Source: Neobacillus soli NBRC 102451
GTDB taxonomy: Bacteria > Bacillota > Bacilli > Bacillales > Cytobacillaceae
NCBI RefSeq assembly: GCF_001591665.1
Contig: NZ_BCVI01000021.1
Coordinates: 149,463-213,462 of the forward strand
Reading direction: 5' to 3'
Length of the DNA stretch: 64,000 nt
The translations under genes were made by a program, and so were the position numbers. Shown piece by piece: positions 24,110 through 31,286 of this stretch (its first letter is position 1; the number at the start of each line of letters is the position of its first letter). The notes below the pieces were generated by a model. It did not search any database. It was given only the letters and a program-made list of their open reading frames with translations, and was not told the DNA's origin.

Positions 24110-24577
24110 ATGCCAAAAGGTGAAGGGAAAGTTGTTGCCCAGAACAAAAAGGCGTACCACGATTATTTTATTGAAGAAACGTACGAAGCCGGGATTGTTT
24201 TGCAGGGCACAGAAATCAAATCGATTCGGGCTGGAAAAGTAAATTTAAAGGATGCCTATGCCAGGATTCAAAATGGGGAAGCGATATTATTCGGGATGCA
24301 CGTCAGCCCTTATGAACAGGGAAATCGCTTCAATCATGATCCATTACGGACGCGAACGCTGCTGCTTCATAAGCGTGAAATCAGTAAGCTAATTGGTGAA
24401 ACGAAAGAAGCTGGGTATGCGCTTGTTCCATTAAAGCTTTATTTGAAAAATGGCTTTTGTAAAGTTTTAATTGGCCTAGCAAAGGGTAAGAAGAATTATG
24501 ATAAGCGTGAATCGTTAAAGCAAAAAGAAGCGAAGCGTGATATCGAACGAGCCTTTCGTGATCGTCAAAAGATGTAA
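24110..24577 (+). CDS. smpB: SsrA-binding protein SmpB
   Basis: A 155-residue RNA-binding protein that escorts tmRNA to stalled ribosomes. Signatures are [40 protein letters not shown], and the basic C-terminal tail ending [16 protein letters not shown], which occupies the empty mRNA channel. ATG 24110 follows GAGGTGAG; an in-frame GTG lies inside that SD. ssrA follows 180 nt later with its own promoter. The tmRNA T-arm, where the neighbouring intron sits, is part of the tRNA-like domain SmpB recognises. Confidence 0.97.
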   Translation: MPKGEGKVVAQNKKAYHDYFIEETYEAGIVLQGTEIKSIRAGKVNLKDAYARIQNGEAILFGMHVSPYEQGNRFNHDPLRTRTLLLHKREISKLIGETKEAGYALVPLKLYLKNGFCKVLIGLAKGKKNYDKRESLKQKEAKRDIERAFRDRQKM

Positions 24578-24621
24578 TTAGGTGTCTGTTGGATCGGGAA
24601 ATATATTACAAATACTTACAA

Positions 24622-24649
24622 TTGAAATTTCCGCTCAGTGTGTTATAAT
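24622..24649 (+). promoter_or_regulatory. Promoter of ssrA
   Basis: TTGAAA (24622-24627), 16-nt spacer, TATAAT (24644-24649) with an upstream TG (TGTTATAAT), an excellent extended promoter. Transcription would begin near 24656, giving a 5' leader of about 100 nt with small hairpins before the mature tmRNA. Confidence 0.85.
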
Positions 24650-24756
24650 AAGTTTGTCGCCAAGTTAGCGACACTTACTTTTGCTCAAAGAACGTTGTTG
24701 AGCATCCTAACGTCTACAGCTTAAATCTTTCATTAGATTGCAGCTCCTTTTATTAT

Positions 24757-25393
24757 GGGGACGCTACGGATTCGACAGGGGTAGTTTGAGCTTAGGTCGC
24801 GAGTCGAGGGGATCGGCCTCGTTAAAACGTCAAAGCCATAACTGGCAAAACTAACAACAACCTCGCTTTCGCAGCTTAATACTGCATAGCGGTTCCTCCC
24901 TCCATTGCCTATGTGGTAGGGTAAGGGACTCACTCTAAGTAGGCTACGCCGGATTCCACCGCCTGAGGATGAAGGAAGAGAACAACCAGGCTAGCTGACC
25001 GGACGCCGGTCGATAGGCAGATGAATCAGCGAAACACCAATATATCGACTACACTCGTAGAAGCTTAAGTGGCGATATCTTTGGACGTGGGTTCGATTAG
25101 TCATTAGTCGCCTTGTGTGGTAACACATAAGTGAAAATTCGGCTTTATCGGTGAAACCTAAGTCACTTCAATGTGATAGGGCAATGCCGAGCGGTATGTG
25201 GAGTAATCCAACAGCCGTGTATCGACTTATAGGCTGCCATCCTTAAATGGTAGTACTAGGATGCGAAATCCATACCTTGAAGAGGTAAATATATGTTTCG
25301 CATAAGACGCCGGAGGACCTGTTTTTTAGGGCAGGTTCAAGATATAGTCAGTGCCATGACGAAAGCATGGAAGAGCACGTCCCACCGTCTCCA
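24757..25393 (+). ncRNA. ssrA: tmRNA gene (ssrA), interrupted by a group I intron
   Basis: tmRNA rescues stalled ribosomes and tags the nascent peptide. The 5' end is GGGGACG (24757) with GGATTCGACAGG following. The tag frame starts at GGC 24844 and ends at TAA 24877-24879, giving (A)GKTNNNLAFAA. The 3' side carries TAAGTGGCGATATC, then T-arm GTGGG-TTCGAT up to 25097. The rest of the T-arm (T-CCCAC) and acceptor strand CGTCTCC resume at 25380-25392, with discriminator A at 25393. Exons total 355 nt, close to the Bacillus norm. The sequence after A25393 is CTA, so CCA is not encoded. Confidence 0.95.
25098..25379 (+). mobile_element. Group I intron in the tmRNA T-loop
   Basis: A 282-nt insertion. 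P1 pairs CGAT|TAG (25094-25100) with TTAGTCG (25104-25110), placing a U.G pair at the splice site. P2 is 25112-25118/25123-25131. P4 is TTCGGC/GCCGAG (25138-25143/25186-25191). P5 is GTCAC/GTGAT. P6 is GCGG/CCGT (25191-25194/25215-25218). P7 is GACT 25224-25227 with AGTC in the hallmark string AAGATATAGTC (25339-25349). P9 is CCATG/CATGG. The last base is G25379. Excision rebuilds T-arm GTGGG-TTCGATT-CCCAC. It contains no endonuclease ORF. Subgroup is probably IA-like (inference); P3 was not assigned by eye. Confidence 0.9.
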
Positions 25394-25409
25394 CTACATA
25401 GTGGATAAG

Positions 25410-25439
25410 AAAGACCAGCAGAAATGCTGGTCTTTCTTT
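25410..25439 (+). terminator. Terminator of ssrA, shared with the antisense endonuclease gene
   Basis: AAAGACCAGCA and TGCTGGTCTTT form an 11-bp stem with a GAAA loop. T-rich tails on both sides suit both the tmRNA (plus) and the convergent gene whose stop is at 25438-25440. Confidence 0.85.
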
Positions 25440-25845
25440 ATATCTGGAAAAAGGAATTTTCGAATGCGATTTTCTTTTCTAGTAATACTGAGTTATATTT
25501 TCCGTTCCTTGGTGTAACCTTTTCATAATTTTCGAGTATCAAGAGAGCACGATTTCTTTTTTTATCTACTCTTAGATATGGGGTAACATATTTTAATATG
25601 AATAAAACAGTTTCTTTATTCTTTATATTTAGTGTATAGGAATCTTTATGTCGTTGGGGATTATAGTTCTTTTTATTATTGATGGTTCCCTTGGTTATTG
25701 TCTGAAGATATATTAAAAGTTCTTTATCGGTTGAGGCAATCGTAATACTTGGGCGACGGTGTTCCTTTTCATGCATTCTTGTTAATGTTATAGACCCTTC
25801 TCCATCAATAATTCCTGCAATATAGGCAGCTTCCCAATCTTTCAT
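25438..25845 (-). CDS. LAGLIDADG homing endonuclease, free-standing next to ssrA
   Basis: A 135-residue protein with one LAGLIDADG motif near its N-terminus (AYIAGIIDGEGSI), so it should act as a homodimer. Later segments (ASTDKELLIYLQTI, YTLNIKNKETVLFIL) fit the beta-rich DNA-binding face of the family. GGAGGTG lies just upstream of ATG 25845, so it is a properly equipped gene. It is very AT-rich compared with the adjacent housekeeping genes, which suggests transfer. It is convergent with ssrA and lies outside the intron, 45 nt past the tmRNA end. The likely target is the intronless ssrA T-loop site (inference). Confidence 0.88.
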   Translation of the reverse strand: MKDWEAAYIAGIIDGEGSITLTRMHEKEHRRPSITIASTDKELLIYLQTITKGTINNKKNYNPQRHKDSYTLNIKNKETVLFILKYVTPYLRVDKKRNRALLILENYEKVTPRNGKYNSVLLEKKIAFENSFFQI

Positions 25846-26048
25846 TTTGCACCTCCAAAATTTTAAAATAATATATATAAAACGTATGTTCCTATTTTAT
25901 TTTAAAATAATTTTGGGGGATTTACCACCTTTATATTCATATAATCAAGAGTAAAAAATATTTTCTTCTGGTTTAATCACAGATAAATCTTCTAATAATA
26001 ACAAATAGGGATTATATTTCGTGGAGTTATTCCTCAGGAGAGATACTT

Positions 26049-26756
26049 ATGGAGTCCTTTTACCGCATCTTAATTGTTTTTATAGCAGGGTATTTGTTTT
26101 TACGAGTGACCGGAAAAAAGGCAGTAGCCCAAATGCATACGTTTGATTTATTGTACATTTTTGTCCTCACTAATATTATTAGTACGCCGGTTGAGACAGG
26201 TAAGGTAGGAAAAGCTTTAATCTATGCTGCCATCCTTGTCATTTTGTATAAAATTTTTATCCGCTTATCCTTACACAATAAATTAAGATGGATTTTATAT
26301 GAAAGTCCTACTGTACTGATTCGTAACGGCGCTATTGATCGAAGAGGGCTAAAAAGGGTACGAATGCCTGTGAATGAATTATTGTCACATTTACGGGTAA
26401 AAGGGTACACCGATGCCCAGAATATTGCTATTGCGATAATGGAAGAATCAGGAGATATTAGTGTAATTCCTAAGTCAGAATATCGGCCAGTTCAACCTAA
26501 AGATTTACAATTAAATGTAAAGAAAGAATATCTGCCAATCCCACTGATTATGGACAGTCAAATTGTCTATCATAATTTAAAATATCTAAACTTAGACCAA
26601 AGCTGGTTAATGAGCGAGGTCAAAAAAATGGGGGAAGAAGTAGAGAATATAACGTTGGCTACTTTTTTAGAAAACGGAAAGTTATTTATTGATACTAACG
26701 AGATAAAGGATTATAAAGGTGATCCTTATTACTATAATCCAGGGAAAGATAATTAA
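26049..26756 (+). CDS. DUF421 (YetF-type) membrane protein
   Basis: A 235-residue protein with hydrophobic helices in the first about 75 residues (ILIVFIAGYLFLRVTGKKAVAQM, LLYIFVLTNIIST, KALIYAAILVILYKIFI) and a cytoplasmic C-terminal domain with the family pattern NELLSHLRVKGYTD and VIPKSEYRPVQPKDL. This is the DUF421/YetF family, several of which are spore-associated in Bacillus; molecular function is unknown. CAGGAGA precedes the ATG. It is a single gene with a terminator. Between the endonuclease start and this gene (25846-26048) I see only AT-rich DNA with an inverted repeat at about 25855-25916. Confidence 0.85.
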   Translation: MESFYRILIVFIAGYLFLRVTGKKAVAQMHTFDLLYIFVLTNIISTPVETGKVGKALIYAAILVILYKIFIRLSLHNKLRWILYESPTVLIRNGAIDRRGLKRVRMPVNELLSHLRVKGYTDAQNIAIAIMEESGDISVIPKSEYRPVQPKDLQLNVKKEYLPIPLIMDSQIVYHNLKYLNLDQSWLMSEVKKMGEEVENITLATFLENGKLFIDTNEIKDYKGDPYYYNPGKDN

Positions 26757-26761
26757 TGTTG

Positions 26762-26792
26762 CTGCCTTAATCTAATTAAGGCAGTTTTTTTT
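26762..26792 (+). terminator. Terminator after the DUF421 gene
   Basis: CTGCCTTAAT and ATTAAGGCAG form a 10-bp stem with a CTA loop, followed by eight Ts. Confidence 0.88.
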
Positions 26793-26864
26793 ATGAGGAC
26801 TTAAACATATTGGATGAAGCAGATAAATATGAATAGTAATAAAGCTGTTTGAAAGGGTGGGTGT

Positions 26865-27203
26865 ATGGCTAAAGTTGGAAAGGATGATTTTGTTAACGGG
26901 TTTGTGCCGCACCATAATCATGGCTCGGTTGATTACACATCGGTTGGAAATGGTCACGTTCATCAATGTTTAGATGTTACTTCACCACCGATACAGACCC
27001 AGGATGGGAACCATATTCATTATACAGAAGGGTATGTGATGTTCGAAAACGGACACTCTCATCATTATCAGGCATATTCTGGACCAGCTATTCCGGTAGG
27101 AAATGGCATGCATGTTCATTATTATGATTTTCATACTAGTGAAGATGATGGTCATCGGCATCACGTGAAAGGTGTAGATAAGGCTGCTCCGGGTAATAAG
27201 TAG
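26865..27203 (+). CDS. YmaF-family histidine-rich protein
   Basis: A 112-residue soluble protein without signal or membrane segments. It is built of degenerate repeats in which His-x-His clusters alternate: HHNHG, GHVHQC, GNHIHY, GHSHHYQ, GMHVHYY, GHRHHV. The element SPPIQTQDGNHIHY fits the YmaF family of Bacillus. The regular spacing of His pairs suggests metal binding (inference); no enzyme motif is seen. An AAAGGGTGG site precedes the ATG. Monocistronic, in an accessory region. Confidence 0.75.
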   Translation: MAKVGKDDFVNGFVPHHNHGSVDYTSVGNGHVHQCLDVTSPPIQTQDGNHIHYTEGYVMFENGHSHHYQAYSGPAIPVGNGMHVHYYDFHTSEDDGHRHHVKGVDKAAPGNK

Positions 27204-27317
27204 AATAACAAACGAATAATACAACTACCTCCCATGGGGCGCCCTATCCACTTTTATCTTATTGGATTCAAAGGATGGAAAATAGAATGTAGTTCTTTGG
27301 GTGAGAAAAATGAACTT

Positions 27318-27348
27318 GGGAGTTACGGCTGATATAGCTGTAACTCCC
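27318..27348 (-). terminator. Hairpin between YmaF-type and CotF-type genes
   Basis: GGGAGTTACGGCT and AGCTGTAACTCCC form a 13-bp stem (one G.U) with a 5-nt loop. It lies downstream of both convergent genes; the T tracts are modest on both strands, so it is probably a shared terminator. Confidence 0.65.
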
Positions 27349-27369
27349 TTTCGTTTCATATTCTTTATT

Positions 27370-28014
27370 TTAATGTTTCATCATATTGTTATTTGGCATC
27401 TGTGGCATACCTTGTGCTGGTGCGAATGCGTTCAGAAGCTGAGTCATATCCTGCTGGGCAAGCTGTGGCACTTGATAGTAATGGTGTTTATTTTGGTAAA
27501 TGGAGAGCTCGTAAGCCATTTCAATACAATTTGGGACAGAATCAGCAAGCACGCGGCGTACGACTGGATTGGTAACTTCACATGCTGCCATTGTCTTTGT
27601 AGAGGCACCTGATTTCACACAGCCCAGCATCAAGCCCGAGATACACTCGTCGGTAATTTCTGAAACAGATTGAAGTGGTTTTTTTGGCTGAGACGGTGTT
27701 AAACCATACACGAAATCATTCCCTTGGGTCATTTTATAACTTTGTGTCGGTTTTGATGGATCCTGTCCTGTTTTGAAACACTCCACTGTTATATTATATT
27801 CATCCTGCATAAATTGATATTGTCGATTCAGAATATCAAGTAATTCTGGATCTTTTACGTGTTGTTGTAATAACAGGTACTGATTCATCGTGCCAATCGC
27901 TCCGGAAAGCACTTCATGTACGTCAAAAACTTCATGACCGCCGTGATTCATTTGCTGCGGTACATTCCCTGTATGCATATTTTGGTGCATTTGACCCTGT
28001 TGATTTTGCATCAT
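27370..28014 (-). CDS. CotF-family spore coat protein
   Basis: A 214-residue protein. The N-terminus is Gln/Met/Asn/His-rich (MMQNQQGQMHQNMHTG), followed by a CotF-type helical domain (VFDVHEVLSGAIGTMNQYLLLQQHVKDPELLDIL) and a second half with TDECISGLMLGCVKSGAS and QNKHHYYQVPQLA. Such proteins are deposited in the spore coat. The low-complexity Met/Asn tail is typical. It is a single gene; AGGAGGAGAT lies before the ATG. Sporulation control is likely, but I could not place a SigK promoter with confidence. Confidence 0.82.
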   Translation of the reverse strand: MMQNQQGQMHQNMHTGNVPQQMNHGGHEVFDVHEVLSGAIGTMNQYLLLQQHVKDPELLDILNRQYQFMQDEYNITVECFKTGQDPSKPTQSYKMTQGNDFVYGLTPSQPKKPLQSVSEITDECISGLMLGCVKSGASTKTMAACEVTNPVVRRVLADSVPNCIEMAYELSIYQNKHHYYQVPQLAQQDMTQLLNAFAPAQGMPQMPNNNMMKH

Positions 28015-28343
28015 TCAAAATCTCCTCCTATTCGGTATTGGACAGCCATAGTTATTATGTAACAAGAAGGAAGAGTTATTCACTATATCTGGAACGTCAG
28101 GGAAGAAGGAAAAGTTTTTCCCGAGAAGAGTATATTTACCTATAAAAGAGTTTTAAAAACACTCTTCACCGTCAATAATGACAAGTAGTTGAATTCGGGA
28201 GCGCTTAAAGTGAAAGCGGAAATGCAGGTCTTTTTCGAATTTTTACAACCACCAAGGATGCCATTGAAAAATTTATGAATATGCTTTGATCAGGTTTAGA
28301 ATAATGTCACCCTATCCCGATTAGAATATAGATTTTCTATAGG

Positions 28344-28480
28344 TTGGCGGAATTAATTGTGAACTTGGCGGAATTAATCCGAAGTTTGGCGGAAATTCGA
28401 TACGAACTTGGCGGAATCCATTCAAGTTGGCGGAATTAAACCGAAGTTTGGCGGAATTCACACAAAATTCAGCGGAACCT
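28344..28480. repeat. TTGGCGGAA array with about 21-bp period
   Basis: TTGGCGGAA or a close variant starts at 28344, 28365, 28386, 28408, 28427, 28448 and (degenerate, TTCAGCGGAA) 28468, so spacings are 19-22 and mostly 21 bp. Gap sequences are related (AATTAATNNGAAGT-like). It fills part of the 567-nt gap between the coat gene and the next lipoprotein; the remainder (28020-28340) shows nothing recognisable. Confidence 0.85.
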
Positions 28481-28542
28481 CGCACATTTTTAAAGGCCTT
28501 CGCCTGTCCTATCTAAAAAATTTATCTCTCCACAGTAGGAAG

Positions 28543-28551
28543 TGTTATGAT
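28543..28551 (+). promoter_or_regulatory. Extended -10 promoter of the deacetylase lipoprotein
   Basis: TGTTATGAT is a TGn-TATGAT extended -10 about 30 nt upstream of the ATG at 28582. No good -35 is seen. Confidence 0.5.
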
Positions 28552-28581
28552 ATTTACAGGATTTACGAATAGGGGGAGACC

Positions 28582-29868
28582 ATGACTAAGTTAAAAGTAA
28601 TATTATTCGTATTGCTCTTTTCGTTTACGACAATGATAACGGCATGTGTTTCAGAAAAGAAAGTTCCAAATGATAAATTACCACCCAAGAAAAGTGAATT
28701 ACACCAGAAAGAAATCAACCCTCTTTTCAAAAAACTCGCTGAAATTAAGGGAAAAGCGGAAGATGGGATGGTTTTAGAAAGTCCTTTTAGTGCAAACGAA
28801 AGTACGATGAAACAAGTGAAACTCGAGTGGGGAGAACCTGACAAAGTTGACCAAGCGGGTTCCGGTTACTACGCGACCTATAATAAGAAGAATGTTGCAC
28901 TAGGGTATACCGAGGCTGGGGAGATCTTTGATGTGCGTTCCTATGCAACGGACCTGAACCAGATCACCTACAAGCAGATTGAAAAAGCACTTGGCCAGCC
29001 AACTGAAACAAGAGAAAGTAACAATGAAGCAATTTATGTCTACAAATTAAACGAAAAAATAGAGTTGAAATTTATCATTCCGAATGCGCAAAAAGGTGTT
29101 GACCACATTTCTGTTTTTAACCCAGTACGTGCAATAACCAAAAGTGCAAGAAATGATTATTTCCTTGATATAAAAGGGAGTTCAAATCAGTTAAGCGCAA
29201 AAGCATGGAATAGTATGCAAAATTGGCGGAAGCAAATTGTTTTATTTTCAAAAGGGCAGGAAAATGTCTATGTAAACGGTCCTAATCAGAGGAAAGTTGC
29301 CTTGACCTTTGATGATGGCCCGGATGGAACGGTGACGACGGCAATTATTGACATTTTAGACGAATACAAGGTAAAAGGAAATTTCTTCTTTATCGGCAGC
29401 AAAGTGATGGCCCACCCGGAGGTTGCAAAGAACGCCTATAATAAAGGGAATTTGGTCCTAAGCCATAGCTATAACCATGTAGAATTAACGAAACTCGGAA
29501 AAACAGCGGTTAAAAAGGAAATAGATCAGGCAGGGAAAGCGATTAAATCGGTCATTGGAAAAGAACCGGCAATTCTCCGTCCGCCGTATGGTGATGCCAA
29601 TGAACAGACAGCGGCTATTTCCCGTGAAGAGGGATATTCACTAGTCCTCTGGTCAATAGATACTCTGGATTGGTCACAAAAAGACGCCAATAATATTGTC
29701 AAAAATGTGATAGAGAATGTTCGAAATGGCGATATCATCCTCATGCATTCCGATTCTGATAAAACCGAAACCCAAAAAGCACTGCCGCTCATCATTGAAG
29801 CACTCCAAGAAAAAAACATTGAAATAGTCGACTTAGAAACACTACTGGGTGTGAAGGCATATAAATAG
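28582..29868 (+). CDS. Lipoprotein with DUF4309-like domain fused to polysaccharide deacetylase
   Basis: A 428-residue secreted lipoprotein: signal with lipobox MITAC (Cys near residue 22). Residues about 45-190 resemble the DUF4309/YjgB type (PFSANESTMKQVKLEWGEPD, GSGYYATYNKKNVALGY). Residues about 225-425 are a NodB deacetylase domain: KVALTFDDGPDG with catalytic Asp and metal Asp, SHSYNH supplying the metal His pair, RPPYGD, and the LMHSD catalytic His motif. It should remove N-acetyl groups from a wall polysaccharide outside the membrane. The fusion order is visible directly; the substrate is unknown. Confidence 0.87.
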   Translation: MTKLKVILFVLLFSFTTMITACVSEKKVPNDKLPPKKSELHQKEINPLFKKLAEIKGKAEDGMVLESPFSANESTMKQVKLEWGEPDKVDQAGSGYYATYNKKNVALGYTEAGEIFDVRSYATDLNQITYKQIEKALGQPTETRESNNEAIYVYKLNEKIELKFIIPNAQKGVDHISVFNPVRAITKSARNDYFLDIKGSSNQLSAKAWNSMQNWRKQIVLFSKGQENVYVNGPNQRKVALTFDDGPDGTVTTAIIDILDEYKVKGNFFFIGSKVMAHPEVAKNAYNKGNLVLSHSYNHVELTKLGKTAVKKEIDQAGKAIKSVIGKEPAILRPPYGDANEQTAAISREEGYSLVLWSIDTLDWSQKDANNIVKNVIENVRNGDIILMHSDSDKTETQKALPLIIEALQEKNIEIVDLETLLGVKAYK

Positions 29869-29880
29869 GTGTCAGGCACC
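29868..29880. repeat. GGTGTCAGGCACC element
   Basis: A 13-bp palindrome-like element starting at the deacetylase stop codon, followed by ACCCTTTTTA, so it may also act as a weak terminator. Related copies: 395-407 and 41384-41396. Confidence 0.65.
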
Positions 29881-29947
29881 ACCCTTTTTACCTTATAGGC
29901 GATATACGAATTTGTACTATATTTTCAAATGTTAATTGGAAACGAAG

Positions 29948-30589
29948 TCACAAGGAAAGGGAAACAATCCAAGTATGTAACAGGGAAAGGAAAGAAAGGA
30001 AACCTATACTGACTCCTATGGATAAAGCGCACTTTAAAAAGATATTTCGAACGGCGGAAAACAAAAAGGATGTACATAAGCCGAACCATACAATGACGAG
30101 AAGGATTATCAAGCTATCAAGAAAATAATATGGGAGCACACCATAATAGACTAAAATCGCAAGCATGCTACTAAGTAGCAGCGGCGCAAACAAATCCTTC
30201 CGATTCTTTACCACAGGCTCACTCTCGCTTTCAAGGGCCCGGGCCGAAAGCAATGGATAAAGAAAGTAAGGCAGCGCAAAACCGAAACTGGTGCCTGACA
30301 CCAATCTTCGAATATTAGTGCTTTCAAATAAATGCAAATAGGAACCTAGTCCGTCAATCATCATTGGCACTAGAAATAATAGAAGAAAAAGGCTTGTTTT
30401 TATAGAAGGAATAGTAATTTTCGTCTTTCGTTTGAATAGGTGTAAATAAACAAGCGTTGAGAAAATCCCGATATAAATACCTGTATCGCGGGCACAAACG
30501 GAAAGTGTTTCCCCTGAGACATGGAGTGAACGTGCTTCTAATTGGTGGCAGATCGCCCGCCCGAAGAAATGCAATATTTCCTGTATCAA
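29948..30589 (-). CDS. DUF2085 membrane protein
   Basis: A 213-residue protein with about six hydrophobic helices. The N-terminus has the DUF2085 pattern CHQLEARSL followed by CARDTGIYIG, Cys/His residues that may bind a metal. Later helices include KTSLFLLLFLVPMMIDGLGSY and the RRLVSGTSFGFALPY segment. Function is unknown. The start is TTG 30589, nine nt after AGGAG; an ATG six nt before it is out of frame. The exact 13-mer GGTGCCTGACACC occurs at 30290-30302 inside the conserved RLVSGT segment. Confidence 0.8.
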   Translation of the reverse strand: MIQEILHFFGRAICHQLEARSLHVSGETLSVCARDTGIYIGIFSTLVYLHLFKRKTKITIPSIKTSLFLLLFLVPMMIDGLGSYLHLFESTNIRRLVSGTSFGFALPYFLYPLLSARALESESEPVVKNRKDLFAPLLLSSMLAILVYYGVLPYYFLDSLIILLVIVWFGLCTSFLFSAVRNIFLKCALSIGVSIGFLSFLSLLHTWIVSLSL

Positions 30590-30606
30590 CCGTCATCACT
30601 CCTATT

Positions 30607-30643
30607 AGAAAAAACCCAATTCGCACCGAGCTGAATTGGGTTT
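30607..30643 (-). terminator. Terminator of the small membrane protein gene
   Basis: On the minus strand AAACCCAATTC and GAATTGGGTTT form an 11-bp stem, followed by TTTTTTC. It lies between the minus-strand gene at 30702 and the DUF2085 start. Confidence 0.82.
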
Positions 30644-30701
30644 CTTTCTGATTCTAAGTAATTTTTTTGGGGGGCTTAAAATCCAAAGTCTGTTTTTCTA
30701 G

Positions 30702-30923
30702 TTAATATCCTGTCATAAATGCAGGAGCAAGCGAAAGGGCAGAGGCGGCGAACCAACAGATACAGCTTAATACCGTAACGACAATCGCAATAATTAAACA
30801 GTTTTTGCCGACTGTCTTTTTTTCAGGGTCTTGATCATTCATCCAAATAATCCCTAATATAATTCCGACGATGGGAATAAGTATCGATAAGATGTAAAAA
30901 AGTGCTTTTTGCCCTCCTGACAC
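30702..30923 (-). CDS. Small two-helix membrane protein
   Basis: About 73 residues with two hydrophobic helices (ALFYILSILIPIVGIILGIIW and NCLIIAIVVTVLSCICWFAA) separated by the polar loop MNDQDPEKKTVGK. I do not recognise a characterised family; the layout resembles small Bacillus membrane proteins of unknown function. GTG 30923 is preferred because GGAGGTG lies 6 nt before it; the in-frame ATG at 30938 would place the SD inside the gene. It is monocistronic with a terminator. Confidence 0.7.
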   Translation of the reverse strand: MSGGQKALFYILSILIPIVGIILGIIWMNDQDPEKKTVGKNCLIIAIVVTVLSCICWFAASALSLAPAFMTGY

Positions 30924-30938
30924 AAAATTCACCTCCAT

Positions 30939-31286
30939 TAATCAAAAAAGCCGTAGGAAATCTGTCTTGAAAGGAAAATCTCGTACAATGATATCTATGT
31001 CAATCCATCATAAAATTTGCCTGTCTATCCTTTTGAAATTCCTGATTTTATTTTTGCCTTTTTTCTCCCCATTCAGGGTATTATTGGTATAATGGACTGG
31101 TGAAATGTTTCACTTCCTTACTGTCGGGTAATTAAGCTTTAAGCTAAATACATTGTCGAATTTTCTATTAATTTCAGTTTTCTTTAATAGAATTGTAATA
31201 ATTTTAATAGATTAGAAACATTTCTGGCGAAATTTCGTCTATAATGGAGAAAGAAAATCAAAAAACCAACAAAGAGGGAATGATCA
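30939..31286 (+). other. Intergenic region, possible promoters only
   Basis: 348 nt without a convincing gene. An extended -10 TGGTATAAT lies at 31085-31093 and a second TATAAT at 31240-31245, the latter suitably placed for the deacetylase at 31287. No clear -35, riboswitch or terminator is seen. Confidence 0.45.

Noticed and set aside
25394..25437. Genomic-island attachment site at the tmRNA 3' end
   Set aside because: No integrase and no second copy of the tmRNA 3' end were seen downstream; the intron-endonuclease pair accounts for the locus.
25293..25517. 74-residue open frame across the intron 3' end
   Set aside because: It overlaps intron core and tmRNA exon and has no SD; conserved RNA structure explains the sequence.
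27301..27612. 103-residue ORF on the plus strand
   Set aside because: It is antisense to the CotF-type gene and overlaps a hairpin; composition is not protein-like.
28344..28480. CRISPR-like array of TTGGCGGAA
   Set aside because: Repeats are too short and gaps are related to each other; no cas genes nearby.
30290..30302. Insertion of the GGTGCCTGACACC element into the DUF2085 gene
   Set aside because: The encoded VSGT lies in a segment that looks typical of the family (R-L-x-S/T-G), so chance or selection at protein level explains it adequately.
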